This document shows positions 18,606 to 28,250 of a DNA stretch of 64,000 nucleotides, in pieces. The notes below the pieces were generated by a model. That model did no database searches. It was not told the DNA's origin and saw nothing but the letters and a program-made list of their open reading frames with translations. The stretch is from positions 1,860,001 through 1,924,000 of the forward strand of contig JMMB01000007.1 in NCBI GenBank assembly GCA_000686145.1. The letters are read 5' to 3'. How positions within the stretch are numbered: position 1 is the stretch's first letter; each line of letters starts with the position of its first letter. The stretch is from Peptostreptococcaceae bacterium VA2 (lineage in GTDB: Bacteria > Bacillota > Clostridia > Peptostreptococcales > Peptostreptococcaceae). A program made the position numbers and the translations under genes.

Positions 18606-18634
18606 AATATAGTCAATCAATGCAGCATTGTAAA
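18606..18634 (-). promoter_or_regulatory. Probable promoter of the cell-wall nucleotidase pair
   Basis: On the minus strand TTTACA (18629-18634) and TATATT (18606-18611) are 17 bases apart, placing the transcript start about 45 bases before the ATG at 18555. Confidence 0.6.
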
Positions 18635-18732
18635 TATATTTTTATACTTTACTTCGACTTATTGCTACATAATTATTAGTTCTAACTTTATTTTTTACTT
18701 TTTAATCTATATTTTATAGATTAAATCATACA

Positions 18733-18776
18733 AAAAAATACCTTTGATAACTATTTATTTATCAAGGGTATTTTTA
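18733..18776. terminator. Intrinsic terminator at the end of the lysine cluster
   Basis: AAATACCTTTGATAA and TTTATCAAGGGTATTT form a long stem with a 7-base loop, flanked by A- and T-runs. It lies 37 bases past the nhaC stop on the minus strand. Confidence 0.85.
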
Positions 18777-18812
18777 AAATTTAACTATTATAAAGTCTTA
18801 CTTGTATTCTTT

Positions 18813-20255
18813 CTATAATATGCCTTCTTCTATTTCTTTTTTAACTAATTCCATTTCTTCAGGTGGTAATTTTTCCATTGTTATACCTGTTGCAGCATAG
18901 AAAAGTGAAACAAGAGGATTTATTAAATTTAAAAATGCAAATGGTAAATATGCAAATGGATGAACTCCAAGAGTTACCCACATATATGCCCCACATGTAT
19001 TCCATGGAATAAGTGGAGATAGTAGTGTTCCGCTATCCTCTAGGGCCCTTGACAAGTTTTTAGGATGTAGACCTCTTCTTCTGTACTCGTTTTTATACAT
19101 TCTTCCTGGTAAAACAAGTGACAAGTATTGCTCTCCTGTTGCTAAGTTAACACCTAAACAAGATACTATAGTTGCAAATACTAAACCAAAAGTTCCTTTT
19201 GAGAAACTAAGTAATGCATTAGCTAAAGCCTCAAGCATTCCTGTTTTTTCAAGTATACCACCAAGAGTTAATGCACATAGTATAAGTGAAACTGTCCACA
19301 TCATACCATCAAGGCCACCACGGCTTAATAGTTCATCAATTGCTGCCACTCCAGTATCTGATACATATCCAAAATGAGCTGCCTCTATTATAGATGCTAA
19401 GTCAGAACCCTGGAATACACCTGCAAATACTGCGCCTAATAGTGACCCTATTATAAGGCCAGGTATTGCTGGCATTTTAAATACTACCATAAGTATAACA
19501 GCTACTGGTGGTATTAAAAGGATTGGTGATAATGTATTAAATGAACCTTCTAAAGTACTCCTCATAAGCTCTATTTGAGTAATATCTAATTCTTGACCTG
19601 CATATTTCATTCCTATTATTGCATACATTATAAGCGCTATTAAAAGAGATGGACCTGTTGTATAAATCATATGTTTTATATGTTCAAATAGTGTTGTTCC
19701 TGCCATTGCAGGTGCTAAGTTTGTAGTATCTGAAAGTGGTGACATTTTATCTCCAAAATATGCTCCAGATATTATAGCCCCAGCTACAAGTGGTAGAGGC
19801 ATTCCTAAACCTTGACCAATTCCTATAAGTGCAATACCAACAGTTCCTGCTGTAGTCCATGAAGAGCCTGTTGCAAGAGACACTATTGAACATATTAACG
19901 TCGTTGCCGGTAAGAATATTGCTGGCGATATTATTTTAAGTCCCCAGTAAATCATAGATGGAACTGTACCGCTTAGTATCCATGTTCCAATTAAAGTTCC
20001 TACTACCATAAGTATAAGTATTGCCTGCATAGCCATTCTTATGGTATCTAGTACTCCTTCTTCTAATTCTTTCCATGTAAATCCTAGCTTAAATAGCCCC
20101 ATAACTCCTGCTACAACGGCTCCTAATATTAGTGGTATGTGTGGGTCCGCGTCTAGCTTAATTAATGAATAAGCTAATACTGCTATCAAAAACAATATTG
20201 GTATTAGTGCTTCTCCTACGGTTGCCTTTCTGCTTACTTTTGGCTTTTTTTCCAA
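18813..20255 (-). CDS. nhaC: NhaC-family Na+/H+ antiporter
   Basis: A 480-residue polytopic protein with about 12 membrane segments, of the NhaC antiporter family. Conserved parts are ATGSSWTTAGTVGIALIGIG, AGAIISGAYFGDKMSPLSDT and LATGEQYLSLVLPGRMYK. NhaC members exchange Na+ for H+, or Na+ and malate or other organic ions for H+ and lactate in some cases. It is the last gene of the lysine-fermentation block, 92 bases after kamE with a stem-loop in the gap. That position suggests ion balance during lysine fermentation or exchange of substrate and product across the membrane; a transport substrate other than Na+ is speculation. Confidence 0.85.
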   Translation of the reverse strand: MEKKPKVSRKATVGEALIPILFLIAVLAYSLIKLDADPHIPLILGAVVAGVMGLFKLGFTWKELEEGVLDTIRMAMQAILILMVVGTLIGTWILSGTVPSMIYWGLKIISPAIFLPATTLICSIVSLATGSSWTTAGTVGIALIGIGQGLGMPLPLVAGAIISGAYFGDKMSPLSDTTNLAPAMAGTTLFEHIKHMIYTTGPSLLIALIMYAIIGMKYAGQELDITQIELMRSTLEGSFNTLSPILLIPPVAVILMVVFKMPAIPGLIIGSLLGAVFAGVFQGSDLASIIEAAHFGYVSDTGVAAIDELLSRGGLDGMMWTVSLILCALTLGGILEKTGMLEALANALLSFSKGTFGLVFATIVSCLGVNLATGEQYLSLVLPGRMYKNEYRRRGLHPKNLSRALEDSGTLLSPLIPWNTCGAYMWVTLGVHPFAYLPFAFLNLINPLVSLFYAATGITMEKLPPEEMELVKKEIEEGIL

Positions 20256-20313
20256 AATTTTTCCCCCTCTTAATTTTGTAATATGTATTAAGTTTTTTAC
20301 ACATATTAATTTT

Positions 20314-20356
20314 TTGGTATATTAAATAATATTAAATTTTCTGAAAATTATACCAA
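20314..20356 (-). promoter_or_regulatory. Stem-loop between kamE and nhaC
   Basis: TTGGTATA (20314-20321) and TATACCAA (20349-20356) are perfect inverted repeats, the second overlapping the kamE stop. A second inverted pair (TAATATGT and ACATATTA) follows before nhaC. There is no good T-run. It could slow or process the transcript so that nhaC is expressed less than kamE. Confidence 0.45.
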
Positions 20357-21133
20357 TTTTCTATTTATCATTTCCACTACTGCAAAGCTAGCTACATCTT
20401 GAGCAAATTTACCAGGTCCAAATCCTGCATCATAACCTAATTCTTTTGCAAGCTCATGACTAATTCTTGGCCCTCCACAAATGAGCACTACCTTATCACG
20501 AAGGCCTTCACCCTCTAGTAATTCTACTAAATTTATCAAGTTTTCTATATGAACATTTTTTTGTGTTACCGTTTGAGAAACTAAAAGTACATCAGCTTTA
20601 ACTCCTACTGCTTTTTTAATAAATTCTTCGTTTGAAACTTGGCTACCAAGGTTATAAGCTTCTATTCCTAAATATCTTTCTAGACCATAATTACCTGCAT
20701 AACCTTTCATATTCATTATAGCGTCTATGCCAACGGTATGTGCATCAGTTCCTGTACTTGCTCCAACTACTACTATATCTCTTTTTATATTTTCTTTTAT
20801 ATATTCTTCAACTTGATGTTTATCCATAATTTCCTCTTGTGCTACCTCTACACGTATATCCTCATAATTTACGCCAAGATCTAAATTTCCATATACTACA
20901 TAAAAAGTAAATTCCTTATCTAGCATTTTATGATGTGCAACATTAATATCACTAAGTCCCATATTTTTTGCAATAAGTTTTGCAGCTTCTATGCCTTGTT
21001 CATCATCTTTTACTGGTAATGTAAAACTAACTTGCACTTTCCCATCATTCATTGTATCGCCATAAGGCTTTACATTTTTCAAATCTAGATTTTTATCAAA
21101 TTCTTTTGTATCCATAGAATATAGTCCACTCAT
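20348..21133 (-). CDS. kamE: Beta-lysine (lysine) 5,6-aminomutase, B12-binding beta subunit
   Basis: A 261-residue subunit of the adenosylcobalamin- and PLP-dependent aminomutase that converts L-beta-lysine to 3,5-diaminohexanoate (also D-lysine to 2,5-diaminohexanoate). The Rossmann-like B12 domain carries the base-off DxHxxG motif as D130-A-H132-TV-G135, and the lysine that forms the resting PLP aldimine is in NMKGYAG (K143, equivalent to Lys144 of the C. sticklandii enzyme). The N-terminus has the conserved VKPYGDTMNDG. Its ATG overlaps the last base of the kamD stop (TAATG), so the subunits are translationally coupled. Length is typical. Confidence 0.95.
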   Translation of the reverse strand: MSGLYSMDTKEFDKNLDLKNVKPYGDTMNDGKVQVSFTLPVKDDEQGIEAAKLIAKNMGLSDINVAHHKMLDKEFTFYVVYGNLDLGVNYEDIRVEVAQEEIMDKHQVEEYIKENIKRDIVVVGASTGTDAHTVGIDAIMNMKGYAGNYGLERYLGIEAYNLGSQVSNEEFIKKAVGVKADVLLVSQTVTQKNVHIENLINLVELLEGEGLRDKVVLICGGPRISHELAKELGYDAGFGPGKFAQDVASFAVVEMINRKLV

Positions 21134-22695
21134 TAAAAACCACCTCCTAGCATAAGTTCTATAAATGGATTAAAGTAATTAACTTCTTTCATAACTACTC
21201 CATCGAGCCCTTTACCTCCATCTATAGGTCTTTTTATTCCTGCAAATTTACCTTGTTCTAAAGTTTTAAATAGACCTTCTTTTTCTATTTCAGAAAGTAA
21301 GCTGCAAGCTTTATTTAAAACTTCATCAACCCTTTTGCACATTATTCCATCCTTTTTAAATTCTATTTCCTCTCCAAAGTCTTTCATTGTGCTAAAGATG
21401 TATTTTGCATTTTCTATTGATATTGCTCTATCTGATATAAAAGGTGTATGTATAGCTTCTGTTAACATTCCAAGTAAATGTAGTTTTTGATTTGTCATAA
21501 TGGTTACCATATTAAATAGTGCATCTTGTACTTGACCTTTAAATATATCACCTGTCATAAACTTTGTAGGTGGCATATATTTTAAAGGCGCTTTAGGGAA
21601 TATTTCTCTAGCCATTTGTGCTTGTGACAATTCATATAAAAATCCATTTTCAACGTCAGGGCTTATTTCAAAAGCATGCCCTAACCCCATTTGTTCTTCT
21701 GGAAGTCCTGCAATTAATGCAAATTGCTCGTTTATAAATTGTGATGCTAGTACTGTATGAGCTTCTTCTACCGCATCTGCTGTTGTTAAGTAGTTATCCT
21801 CTCCAGTATTTATAATAACACCTGCAAATCCATTGATTATTCTTGAGAAGTATTGATCAATCATAGTTCTTTTCATGTTTATATCTCTAAATAATATTCC
21901 ATATAGTGCATCATTTAGCATAACGTCTAATCTTTCATTTGCTCCAAGTGCTGCTATTTCTGGCATACATAATCCTGAACAATAATTACAAAGTCTTATA
22001 TATCTTCCTAGTTCTTCTCCAACTTCATCAAGCGCACTTCTCATTAATCTAAAGTTTTCACCAGTTGCATAAGTTCCACCGAATCCTTCTGTTGTAGCAC
22101 CATATGGAACGTAATCTAACAAACTTTGTCCAGTAGTTCTAATAACAGCTATAATATCTGCGCCTTGCTTAGCAGCAGCCTTTGCTTGAACTATATCTTC
22201 ATAAATATTTCCTGTTGCAACTATTACATACAAATATGGTCCACTTTTATCACCATATTGACTAAGATAGTTTTCTCTTTTATTTCTATTTTCTTTTATT
22301 TTTTCTACAGTTTTTTTAGCTATTTCATATATTTTAAGTTTAACTTCAAATATATCATGCTCTTTAAGTGAACATAAGTCTAATTTCCCCTTAGAAACCT
22401 TCATCGCTATTTCTTGCGGTGTAAGATTTGTATTAATCATTGCATTACCTATATAATACGCCACTCCTAGTCCTAATCCTTCAGAATTTTGTGAATTTTT
22501 AATATTTTCTACTATGATATTAGGTAAAGGGACATTAAATTCATCAACACCATCTATTCCAAGAAGTCTTAAAACAGTTCTCTCTACAGCTACTGTAGTA
22601 TGTTTATTTATGAATTCTTGTGTATCTAGTGCTATATTTTGTGCGCATTTACGAGCCTTTTCAACAACCTCAAAATCTAAATTTAATTTACTCAT
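21133..22695 (-). CDS. kamD: Beta-lysine (lysine) 5,6-aminomutase, alpha subunit
   Basis: A 520-residue subunit with the TIM-barrel core of lysine 5,6-aminomutase, which binds substrate and PLP phosphate and provides the radical chamber. Typical segments are LLGIDGVDEFNVPLPN, VIRTTGQSLLDYVPYG, NYCSGLCMPEIAALGANERL and PPTKFMTGDIFKG. The start is the ATG at 22695 after AAGGGGGATGAAT; an open frame from 22722 lacks a ribosome binding site of its own. The gene begins inside the end of kamC (8-base overlap) and its stop overlaps the kamE start, so kamC-kamD-kamE are tightly coupled. Length matches the C. sticklandii protein (516). Confidence 0.95.
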   Translation of the reverse strand: MSKLNLDFEVVEKARKCAQNIALDTQEFINKHTTVAVERTVLRLLGIDGVDEFNVPLPNIIVENIKNSQNSEGLGLGVAYYIGNAMINTNLTPQEIAMKVSKGKLDLCSLKEHDIFEVKLKIYEIAKKTVEKIKENRNKRENYLSQYGDKSGPYLYVIVATGNIYEDIVQAKAAAKQGADIIAVIRTTGQSLLDYVPYGATTEGFGGTYATGENFRLMRSALDEVGEELGRYIRLCNYCSGLCMPEIAALGANERLDVMLNDALYGILFRDINMKRTMIDQYFSRIINGFAGVIINTGEDNYLTTADAVEEAHTVLASQFINEQFALIAGLPEEQMGLGHAFEISPDVENGFLYELSQAQMAREIFPKAPLKYMPPTKFMTGDIFKGQVQDALFNMVTIMTNQKLHLLGMLTEAIHTPFISDRAISIENAKYIFSTMKDFGEEIEFKKDGIMCKRVDEVLNKACSLLSEIEKEGLFKTLEQGKFAGIKRPIDGGKGLDGVVMKEVNYFNPFIELMLGGGF

Positions 22696-24154
22696 ATTCA
22701 TCCCCCTTGTAATTATTTTCACTAAGTTTATCTGCTATTTCTATTATTTCATTGTCAAGCCCAAGCAACTTGCAAATGTTTATTGCATCTTTTGGAACTT
22801 TTGTCTCTTTATTTACTTCTTCTAATCTATAATCCATATGTTCTTGAAGTATATCTATACTTTTTTTAGATGTACTTTGTGAATTTTTTAAATCTATTTG
22901 CATTTTTAAATTATTAAAATTTATATTTTTAAGGCCAACAACTTGATAGTAATCAATATCTTCTAATAAAATCTCATCATAATGAGTAGATATAAGACTA
23001 ATAGAGTTAAACTTTTTAAAATATGTACATACTGCTTTTAAAAGCAATTTTCCCTCTATAGGATTTGTCCCTCTTGCAAATTCATCTAACGCAATAAATC
23101 CATCTTGAAGCTTCATAAGTTTACTTATTTCTTTTAATTTAATTATCTCAGCTCCAAATGTACTAAGCCCTTTATTTATATCTTGCATATCATTGCTTAT
23201 GAAATATATAAAATCAAGTACACATAAATCAGCTTCTTTTGCAAAAACATAGAAACCACATTGAAATAGATATAAATTAAGTGCTATGTTTTTCATGCTT
23301 ACACTTTTTCCACCCATATTAGCACCACTTATTAAAGTTATTTTTTTATTTATATCTATACTTATAGGCATATATGTTTTATTTTCTTTTGCTAGTATTT
23401 CTACCATACTTGGATTTATAACATCTTTAAAATATATTTGATTTTTTGTATTTATATAGGGCTTTATCCCACCATATTTTTGTGCTAAATTCGCTTTCGC
23501 TATTAAAAAATCTAACTTTCCTATAGCTTTTATGTCTTGATTTATATCATCTATATAGTTAAATAATTCGTCACTTATATTTTTTCTAATTTTTAGACTT
23601 TCCTTTTCTTCTTTAACTACAATTTCTAATCTCTTAGTTTTTAATTGTTGGATTTTTTTGTCATTACTTTCTTTGAAAATTTCATTCTCTATAGTAGACT
23701 TAATTTTTCTAATCTGTTTTAATTCATTACTATAAGAATCATATATTTGGAAGGTAGGTAACTTTAAATTATCCGGATCTAATAAAGTTGTTATTTTATC
23801 TAAATTTCTAAATTTTATATAATCTATATTTAGATTTAGTCTTTTATAATTTTTAAATATTTCATTATTGTTTATTGCAAAGTTTTTCATTTCAAATAAT
23901 TCTATTTCATCTAATATTCCTTTATTTTGTATTCTTTTTAAAGTATTTTTTATATCTTTTATTTTGCAAAATATATACTGTATTTCATCGAAAATAAATT
24001 TATTTTCTAATATATTTATTTTTATTAATTCTATGTAATCTAGTTCTTTTCTAAGCATATCTACATTCTTTTTTTTAAACATCTTTATATTTCTTTTTTC
24101 TTCATTACCAAATGCTGTAAACGTGTTTAATTCATCATTTATAAAAGCCTTAAT
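22688..24154 (-). CDS. kamC: Lysine 5,6-aminomutase reactivase ATPase, MutS-like; probable AUU start
   Basis: A MutS-family ATPase domain protein: Walker A is SGANMGGKSVS and Walker B/signature is GFIALDEFARGTNPIEGKLL, followed by ISTHYDEILLED. In lysine fermenters this protein, with its partner KamB, is thought to exchange inactivated cobalamin on the KamDE aminomutase. The first ATG is at 24082, but no ribosome binding site precedes it. The frame is open further upstream and encodes a plausible N-terminus (KAFINDELNTFTAFGNEEKR) after AAGAAGGTGA. The only codon at the proper distance is ATT at 24154, so a rare AUU start (488 residues) is proposed; from the ATG it would be 464. It overlaps kamD by 8 bases. 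Confidence 0.85.
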   Translation of the reverse strand: MKAFINDELNTFTAFGNEEKRNIKMFKKKNVDMLRKELDYIELIKINILENKFIFDEIQYIFCKIKDIKNTLKRIQNKGILDEIELFEMKNFAINNNEIFKNYKRLNLNIDYIKFRNLDKITTLLDPDNLKLPTFQIYDSYSNELKQIRKIKSTIENEIFKESNDKKIQQLKTKRLEIVVKEEKESLKIRKNISDELFNYIDDINQDIKAIGKLDFLIAKANLAQKYGGIKPYINTKNQIYFKDVINPSMVEILAKENKTYMPISIDINKKITLISGANMGGKSVSMKNIALNLYLFQCGFYVFAKEADLCVLDFIYFISNDMQDINKGLSTFGAEIIKLKEISKLMKLQDGFIALDEFARGTNPIEGKLLLKAVCTYFKKFNSISLISTHYDEILLEDIDYYQVVGLKNINFNNLKMQIDLKNSQSTSKKSIDILQEHMDYRLEEVNKETKVPKDAINICKLLGLDNEIIEIADKLSENNYKGDEYE

Positions 24155-24172
24155 AATATCACCTTCTTACTT

Positions 24173-25261
24173 TTAAAACTTTTGCTGTTGAATTTTATAC
24201 TTCATAACATTAAATACATTTAATTTAGTTTTACTTTGTATCCTATCGATAAATTGTTCTTCATCGAAGCTATATCCATTTATAGAGGTTGGATTTATGC
24301 TTATCCCTATTAAATTTAATTTATTTATAACTTTTATACGTCCGTTAAGTTTTATGAACTTATCATAAATCTCTTTGTCTAAAAATATTTTTGTACTATC
24401 TATAATCAAGATAGTTACATTTTTATATTTATCTCCACTTCTTATAAGGTTTTCTATAAAGTTATTCGTGAGTATTCCATTCATAACTACATACTTAGTA
24501 TTATCATTTATGGAATCGTAAACTTCTTTATAGCAATTTAGAGTGGTACTTATATTAAGAATTTCATACGTATAATCCTTGTTAACTAAACTAATTTTAT
24601 ATTCTTTTATATTTTGATAAATTTCTAAAAATTTAGCTTCTTCTATATTGCTAGTATTTAATATATTAGCTTCATATACAATTTGTTCTATAGATTTACT
24701 CATATCCTTATTTAAAATTGCTCCACTACAAAATATTGTACCTTCTGTAATAGATGGTGAACCTAATGTTTTCCTACTTAAAGCTCCATCCACTATACTC
24801 AAATTAGCTCCGTAGCTTTTTAGTCTTTCACATATATATTTAATTTGGCTATTTATAGATGGTCCTGCTAACTCTATATATCCATCACTTAGTGATCTAA
24901 ATATAATCACATTTCCTAGAGGTGTATTTATATCACTTGCCTCTAATATTTCCTTACTTATATCGCTACTTATCACGCAACTTTTAGCTGTAGCTATTAA
25001 TGTACCTTTACTAACATAAATTCTAGGCTTTTTAGTCTTTGTAATAATATCATTATTTTCTCCATCTACTCCTATAGAGGTAAGACCGAGGGTTATATAA
25101 CCCCTAGTCTTATTAGCTACCTCTTTAGTACATCTTTGATGAGTATTATATTTTAAAATTACTTTTAATATATAATTTAGAGTTGTAGTTTTTCCTACAT
25201 TTTTATAATTTCCTATAATAGATATGCTGTTATATCTTAAAACTTCTTTTAATATATCCAT
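24173..25261 (-). CDS. kamB: Lysine 5,6-aminomutase reactivase subunit
   Basis: A 362-residue protein with an N-terminal P-loop (GNYKNVGKTTTLNY, about residues 17-30), placed between kamA and kamC exactly where lysine-fermenting clostridia and fusobacteria carry the accessory protein of the aminomutase. The remainder has no motif I can name. It is thought to work with the MutS-like KamC in reactivating the cobalamin enzyme; this comes from gene order and family knowledge. The ATG at 25261 follows AAAGG, 11 bases after the kamA stop, and only 18 bases separate its stop from the proposed kamC start. Confidence 0.8.
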   Translation of the reverse strand: MDILKEVLRYNSISIIGNYKNVGKTTTLNYILKVILKYNTHQRCTKEVANKTRGYITLGLTSIGVDGENNDIITKTKKPRIYVSKGTLIATAKSCVISSDISKEILEASDINTPLGNVIIFRSLSDGYIELAGPSINSQIKYICERLKSYGANLSIVDGALSRKTLGSPSITEGTIFCSGAILNKDMSKSIEQIVYEANILNTSNIEEAKFLEIYQNIKEYKISLVNKDYTYEILNISTTLNCYKEVYDSINDNTKYVVMNGILTNNFIENLIRSGDKYKNVTILIIDSTKIFLDKEIYDKFIKLNGRIKVINKLNLIGISINPTSINGYSFDEEQFIDRIQSKTKLNVFNVMKYKIQQQKF

Positions 25262-25272
25262 AGCACTAACCT

Positions 25273-26514
25273 TTACTTTTCTAATTCTCTTTTTCTTCTA
25301 TCTAGATCCATTGGCTCAATTACCATTTTTTCATTGTTTAATAATCCTGCTACACCAACTTTATGAACAGATTTTTCTCCTCTGCATACTTCACACTCAC
25401 ATGCTGGTTCATAGTGCTCAGGTTCTGTATAAGTTGTTATAACGCCTTCAAAGTTTCTAAGTATTACCTTGTTGTGACTTTGTGATATGACGTAGTTTGG
25501 CATAACTGGTGTTTTACCACCACCACCTGGTGCATCTACAACAAATGTTGGCACACAATACCCTGAAGTATGGCCTCTTAAGCCTTCTATTATTTCTATT
25601 CCCTTAGATACTGGAGTTCTAAAGTGTTCTATTCCATTAGATAAATCGCATTGATATATATAATATGGTCTAACTCTTATTTTAACTAAATCATTAACTA
25701 ATTTTTTCATAACATGTACACAATCATTTACACCACGTAAAAGAACACTTTGATTTCCTAGCGGTATACCTGCATTTGCCATTTTTTCGCATGCCTCTTT
25801 TGACTCTTGTGTTATTTCATTTGGATGGTTAAAATGAGTATTTATCCATATTGGATGGTATTTTTTAATCATATTAACAAGATTATCAGTTATCCTTTGT
25901 GGAATAACTACAGGAACTCTACTTCCTATTCTTATTATCTCAACATGGGGTATTTCTCTTAATTTACTTATAATGTATTCTAAATTTTCATCGCTCATAA
26001 GTAAAGCATCTCCACCTGATAACAATACATCTCTTATTACTGGAGTATTTTTTATATATTCTATTGCGTTATCTATTTGACTAAAAGGGAGGGCTCCATC
26101 TTTTTGACCTGCAAATCTTCTTCTTGTACAATGTCTACAATACATTGAACATTGGTCTGTCACTAAAAGTAATGCTCTGTCTGGATATCTATGAGTAAGT
26201 CCAGGTACTGGTGAATCTCCATCTTCATGTAATGGATCATCTAAATCTGCATCTGATCTAGCAAGTTCATTTGCTGTTGGAATTGCTTGTTTTCTTATTG
26301 GGTCATTAGGGTTATTTACATCTATTAATGATAAGTAGTAAGGCGTTATACTCATTCTAAGGTTTTCTAAACACTTTGTAATTCCTTCTTCTTCACTTTC
26401 TGTAAGTGGTATGTATTTTTTTAAGTCTTTTACTGTTGTAATTCTATTTTTAACTTGCCAATTCCAATCATTCCAATCTCTTTCTATAACATCTGTGAAT
26501 ATGTTCCTATTCAT
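25273..26514 (-). CDS. kamA: L-lysine 2,3-aminomutase
   Basis: A 413-residue radical-SAM enzyme that converts L-lysine to L-beta-lysine, the first step of this pathway. The [4Fe-4S]-binding CxxxCxxC is C122-SMY-C126-RH-C129. The PLP lysine lies in [15 protein letters not shown] (about residue 334). SxVP-type SAM contacts appear as [12 protein letters not shown]. The C-terminal cysteine cluster CECEVCRG is the zinc site seen in the clostridial enzyme. Length is typical (416 in C. subterminale). The ATG at 26514 follows GGAGGCGC, 13 bases after kdd. Confidence 0.97.
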   Translation of the reverse strand: MNRNIFTDVIERDWNDWNWQVKNRITTVKDLKKYIPLTESEEEGITKCLENLRMSITPYYLSLIDVNNPNDPIRKQAIPTANELARSDADLDDPLHEDGDSPVPGLTHRYPDRALLLVTDQCSMYCRHCTRRRFAGQKDGALPFSQIDNAIEYIKNTPVIRDVLLSGGDALLMSDENLEYIISKLREIPHVEIIRIGSRVPVVIPQRITDNLVNMIKKYHPIWINTHFNHPNEITQESKEACEKMANAGIPLGNQSVLLRGVNDCVHVMKKLVNDLVKIRVRPYYIYQCDLSNGIEHFRTPVSKGIEIIEGLRGHTSGYCVPTFVVDAPGGGGKTPVMPNYVISQSHNKVILRNFEGVITTYTEPEHYEPACECEVCRGEKSVHKVGVAGLLNNEKMVIEPMDLDRRKRELEK

Positions 26515-26527
26515 AAGCGCCTCCTAT

Positions 26528-27559
26528 TTATACATATAAATTTTTAAATATAGTTCTCAAAGTTTCACTTTCTTTTAGTGCATTTATAGTAACATCTGAA
26601 TGACCTTTAGTATATCCATTTCCTATTATCATATTTATGTCTTTTCCTACACCCTCAGCCCCTAGAGCTGCTTTTGTAAATGCTGTTGCCATTGAGAAAA
26701 AGTATACTACTCCATTATCCTTAACAGGAAGTATTGAACTCATCTCCGTATTGCAAACGTTTACACAGTTTATACATAAATCTATTTCTTGGTTGTTATT
26801 AGCTTTTAACACTTTTTGAAGTACCTCATTAGGATTTTGAGCATTTCCTACTATAGCTGTATCAACAAGTCTGTTTTCTATTAAAAATTGAGCTTGCTTT
26901 TCACTTCTAACTAATCCCATTACTCTACCTTTTTTACCTGATTTTTTCTTAGCTTCATAACAGCAAAGCATTCCTGATTTACCTGCTGCACCCAGTACAA
27001 GTACGCTATCATTTTCTTTAACTAATTTTTGAGTTTGTGCTGGAGCACCTGCCACATCAAGTGCTGCTAATGCTAAATTTTCTTCCATGTCTTTTGGTAG
27101 TTTCGCATATATTCCACTTTCAAATAATATAGCTTTTCCTTTTATTTCAACCCTATCTATGTCTGGTTTTATATCTATTATCTCTTCTATCTGTAGTGGT
27201 GTTAAAGATAGTGAAACTAAAGTAGCTACCTTATCACCTATTTCTAAGTCTATTTTTCCTTTTAGGTCACATCCTATTTCTTCAATAGTCCCAATAAGCA
27301 TTCCACCAGATCCTGTAACTGGGTTTTGCATTTTTCCTTTTTCTCTAACTATTTCTATTATTCTATTTTTTATTTTTTCTATATCATGACTACATGCTTC
27401 TTCTATTTGAGTAAAACTAGCTGAATCTATATTTAAGGCACTAACATTTATTAAAATTTCATTATCATAAATATTCATATTATTATCAACCTTAATAGCT
27501 GGTTGTGGTAATACACTTTCGTTTATAACTCTATGAGTTCCGTATTTGCACCCTTTCAT
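26528..27559 (-). CDS. kdd: L-erythro-3,5-diaminohexanoate dehydrogenase
   Basis: A 343-residue NAD(P)-dependent enzyme that oxidatively deaminates 3,5-diaminohexanoate to 5-amino-3-oxohexanoate. It begins MKGCKYGTHRVINESVLPQPA as in known Kdd proteins. A medium-chain-dehydrogenase-like Rossmann fold is visible at SVLVLGAAGKSGMLCCYEAK, followed by GLVRS. The GGMLIG loop and the cysteine-containing CINCVNVCNTEM segment are family features. It starts at ATG 27559 after AAGGGGGAT. It lies between the CoA-transferase genes and kamA, as in other lysine clusters. Confidence 0.93.
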   Translation of the reverse strand: MKGCKYGTHRVINESVLPQPAIKVDNNMNIYDNEILINVSALNIDSASFTQIEEACSHDIEKIKNRIIEIVREKGKMQNPVTGSGGMLIGTIEEIGCDLKGKIDLEIGDKVATLVSLSLTPLQIEEIIDIKPDIDRVEIKGKAILFESGIYAKLPKDMEENLALAALDVAGAPAQTQKLVKENDSVLVLGAAGKSGMLCCYEAKKKSGKKGRVMGLVRSEKQAQFLIENRLVDTAIVGNAQNPNEVLQKVLKANNNQEIDLCINCVNVCNTEMSSILPVKDNGVVYFFSMATAFTKAALGAEGVGKDINMIIGNGYTKGHSDVTINALKESETLRTIFKNLYV

Positions 27560-27599
27560 AGCTAATCCCCCTTAAATAACGAATTTTTCGTTTTTATTT

Positions 27600-28250
27600 T
27601 TATACTTTCATGTATACTAAATTTTCAGGTATTATAAGCTTTGCATCTGTCATATCTTGTAATTCTTTAACACTTATACTTTCACTTATTTCTTTTACTA
27701 ACAAACCTTCCTTAGTTACTTCCATAACAGCAAGTTCAGTTATTATCATATTAACTACACCTTTGGCAGTTAATGGAAGAACACAGTCTTTAAGTATTTT
27801 AGATTTTCCTTTTACAGTATGGAGCATTGCAACTATAACTTTTTTAGCTCCAACTACTAAATCCATAGCTCCTCCCATTCCAGGAACCATTTTCCCTGGA
27901 ACTATCCAGTTAGCTAAGTTACCATGTTGGTCTACTTCAAGTGCTCCAAGTACAGTTACATCAACATGGCCTCCTCTTATAAGTCCAAAAGACATTGCTG
28001 TATCAAAGAAAGCACCCTCATCATTTATAGTTACAAATTGACCACCTGCATTAGTTACATCTGTTTTTATTTCATCATCTACTGCTAATTTCCCCATCCC
28101 GACCATTCCATTTTCTGATTGAAAAGTCACTTTTATATCTTTATCTATATAATTTGCAGTTAATGTTGGAAGACCTATTCCTAGGTTTACTAATTGATTA
28201 TTTTTAAACTCTTTAGCTACTCTTTTAGCTATAATTTCTTTAGGGTTCAT
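27600..28250 (-). CDS. atoA: CoA-transferase beta subunit (butyryl-CoA:acetoacetate type)
   Basis: A 216-residue subunit B of a class I CoA-transferase. The catalytic glutamate is in the [10 protein letters not shown] motif (SENG, residue ~51); VNLGIGLPT and the [17 protein letters not shown] segment are standard. In lysine fermentation this enzyme moves CoA from butyryl-CoA to acetoacetate, releasing butyrate and feeding acetoacetyl-CoA to thiolase. It follows subunit A without a gap (28251/28250), so the two are co-translated. The specific substrate pair is inferred from context. Confidence 0.92.
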   Translation of the reverse strand: MNPKEIIAKRVAKEFKNNQLVNLGIGLPTLTANYIDKDIKVTFQSENGMVGMGKLAVDDEIKTDVTNAGGQFVTINDEGAFFDTAMSFGLIRGGHVDVTVLGALEVDQHGNLANWIVPGKMVPGMGGAMDLVVGAKKVIVAMLHTVKGKSKILKDCVLPLTAKGVVNMIITELAVMEVTKEGLLVKEISESISVKELQDMTDAKLIIPENLVYMKV

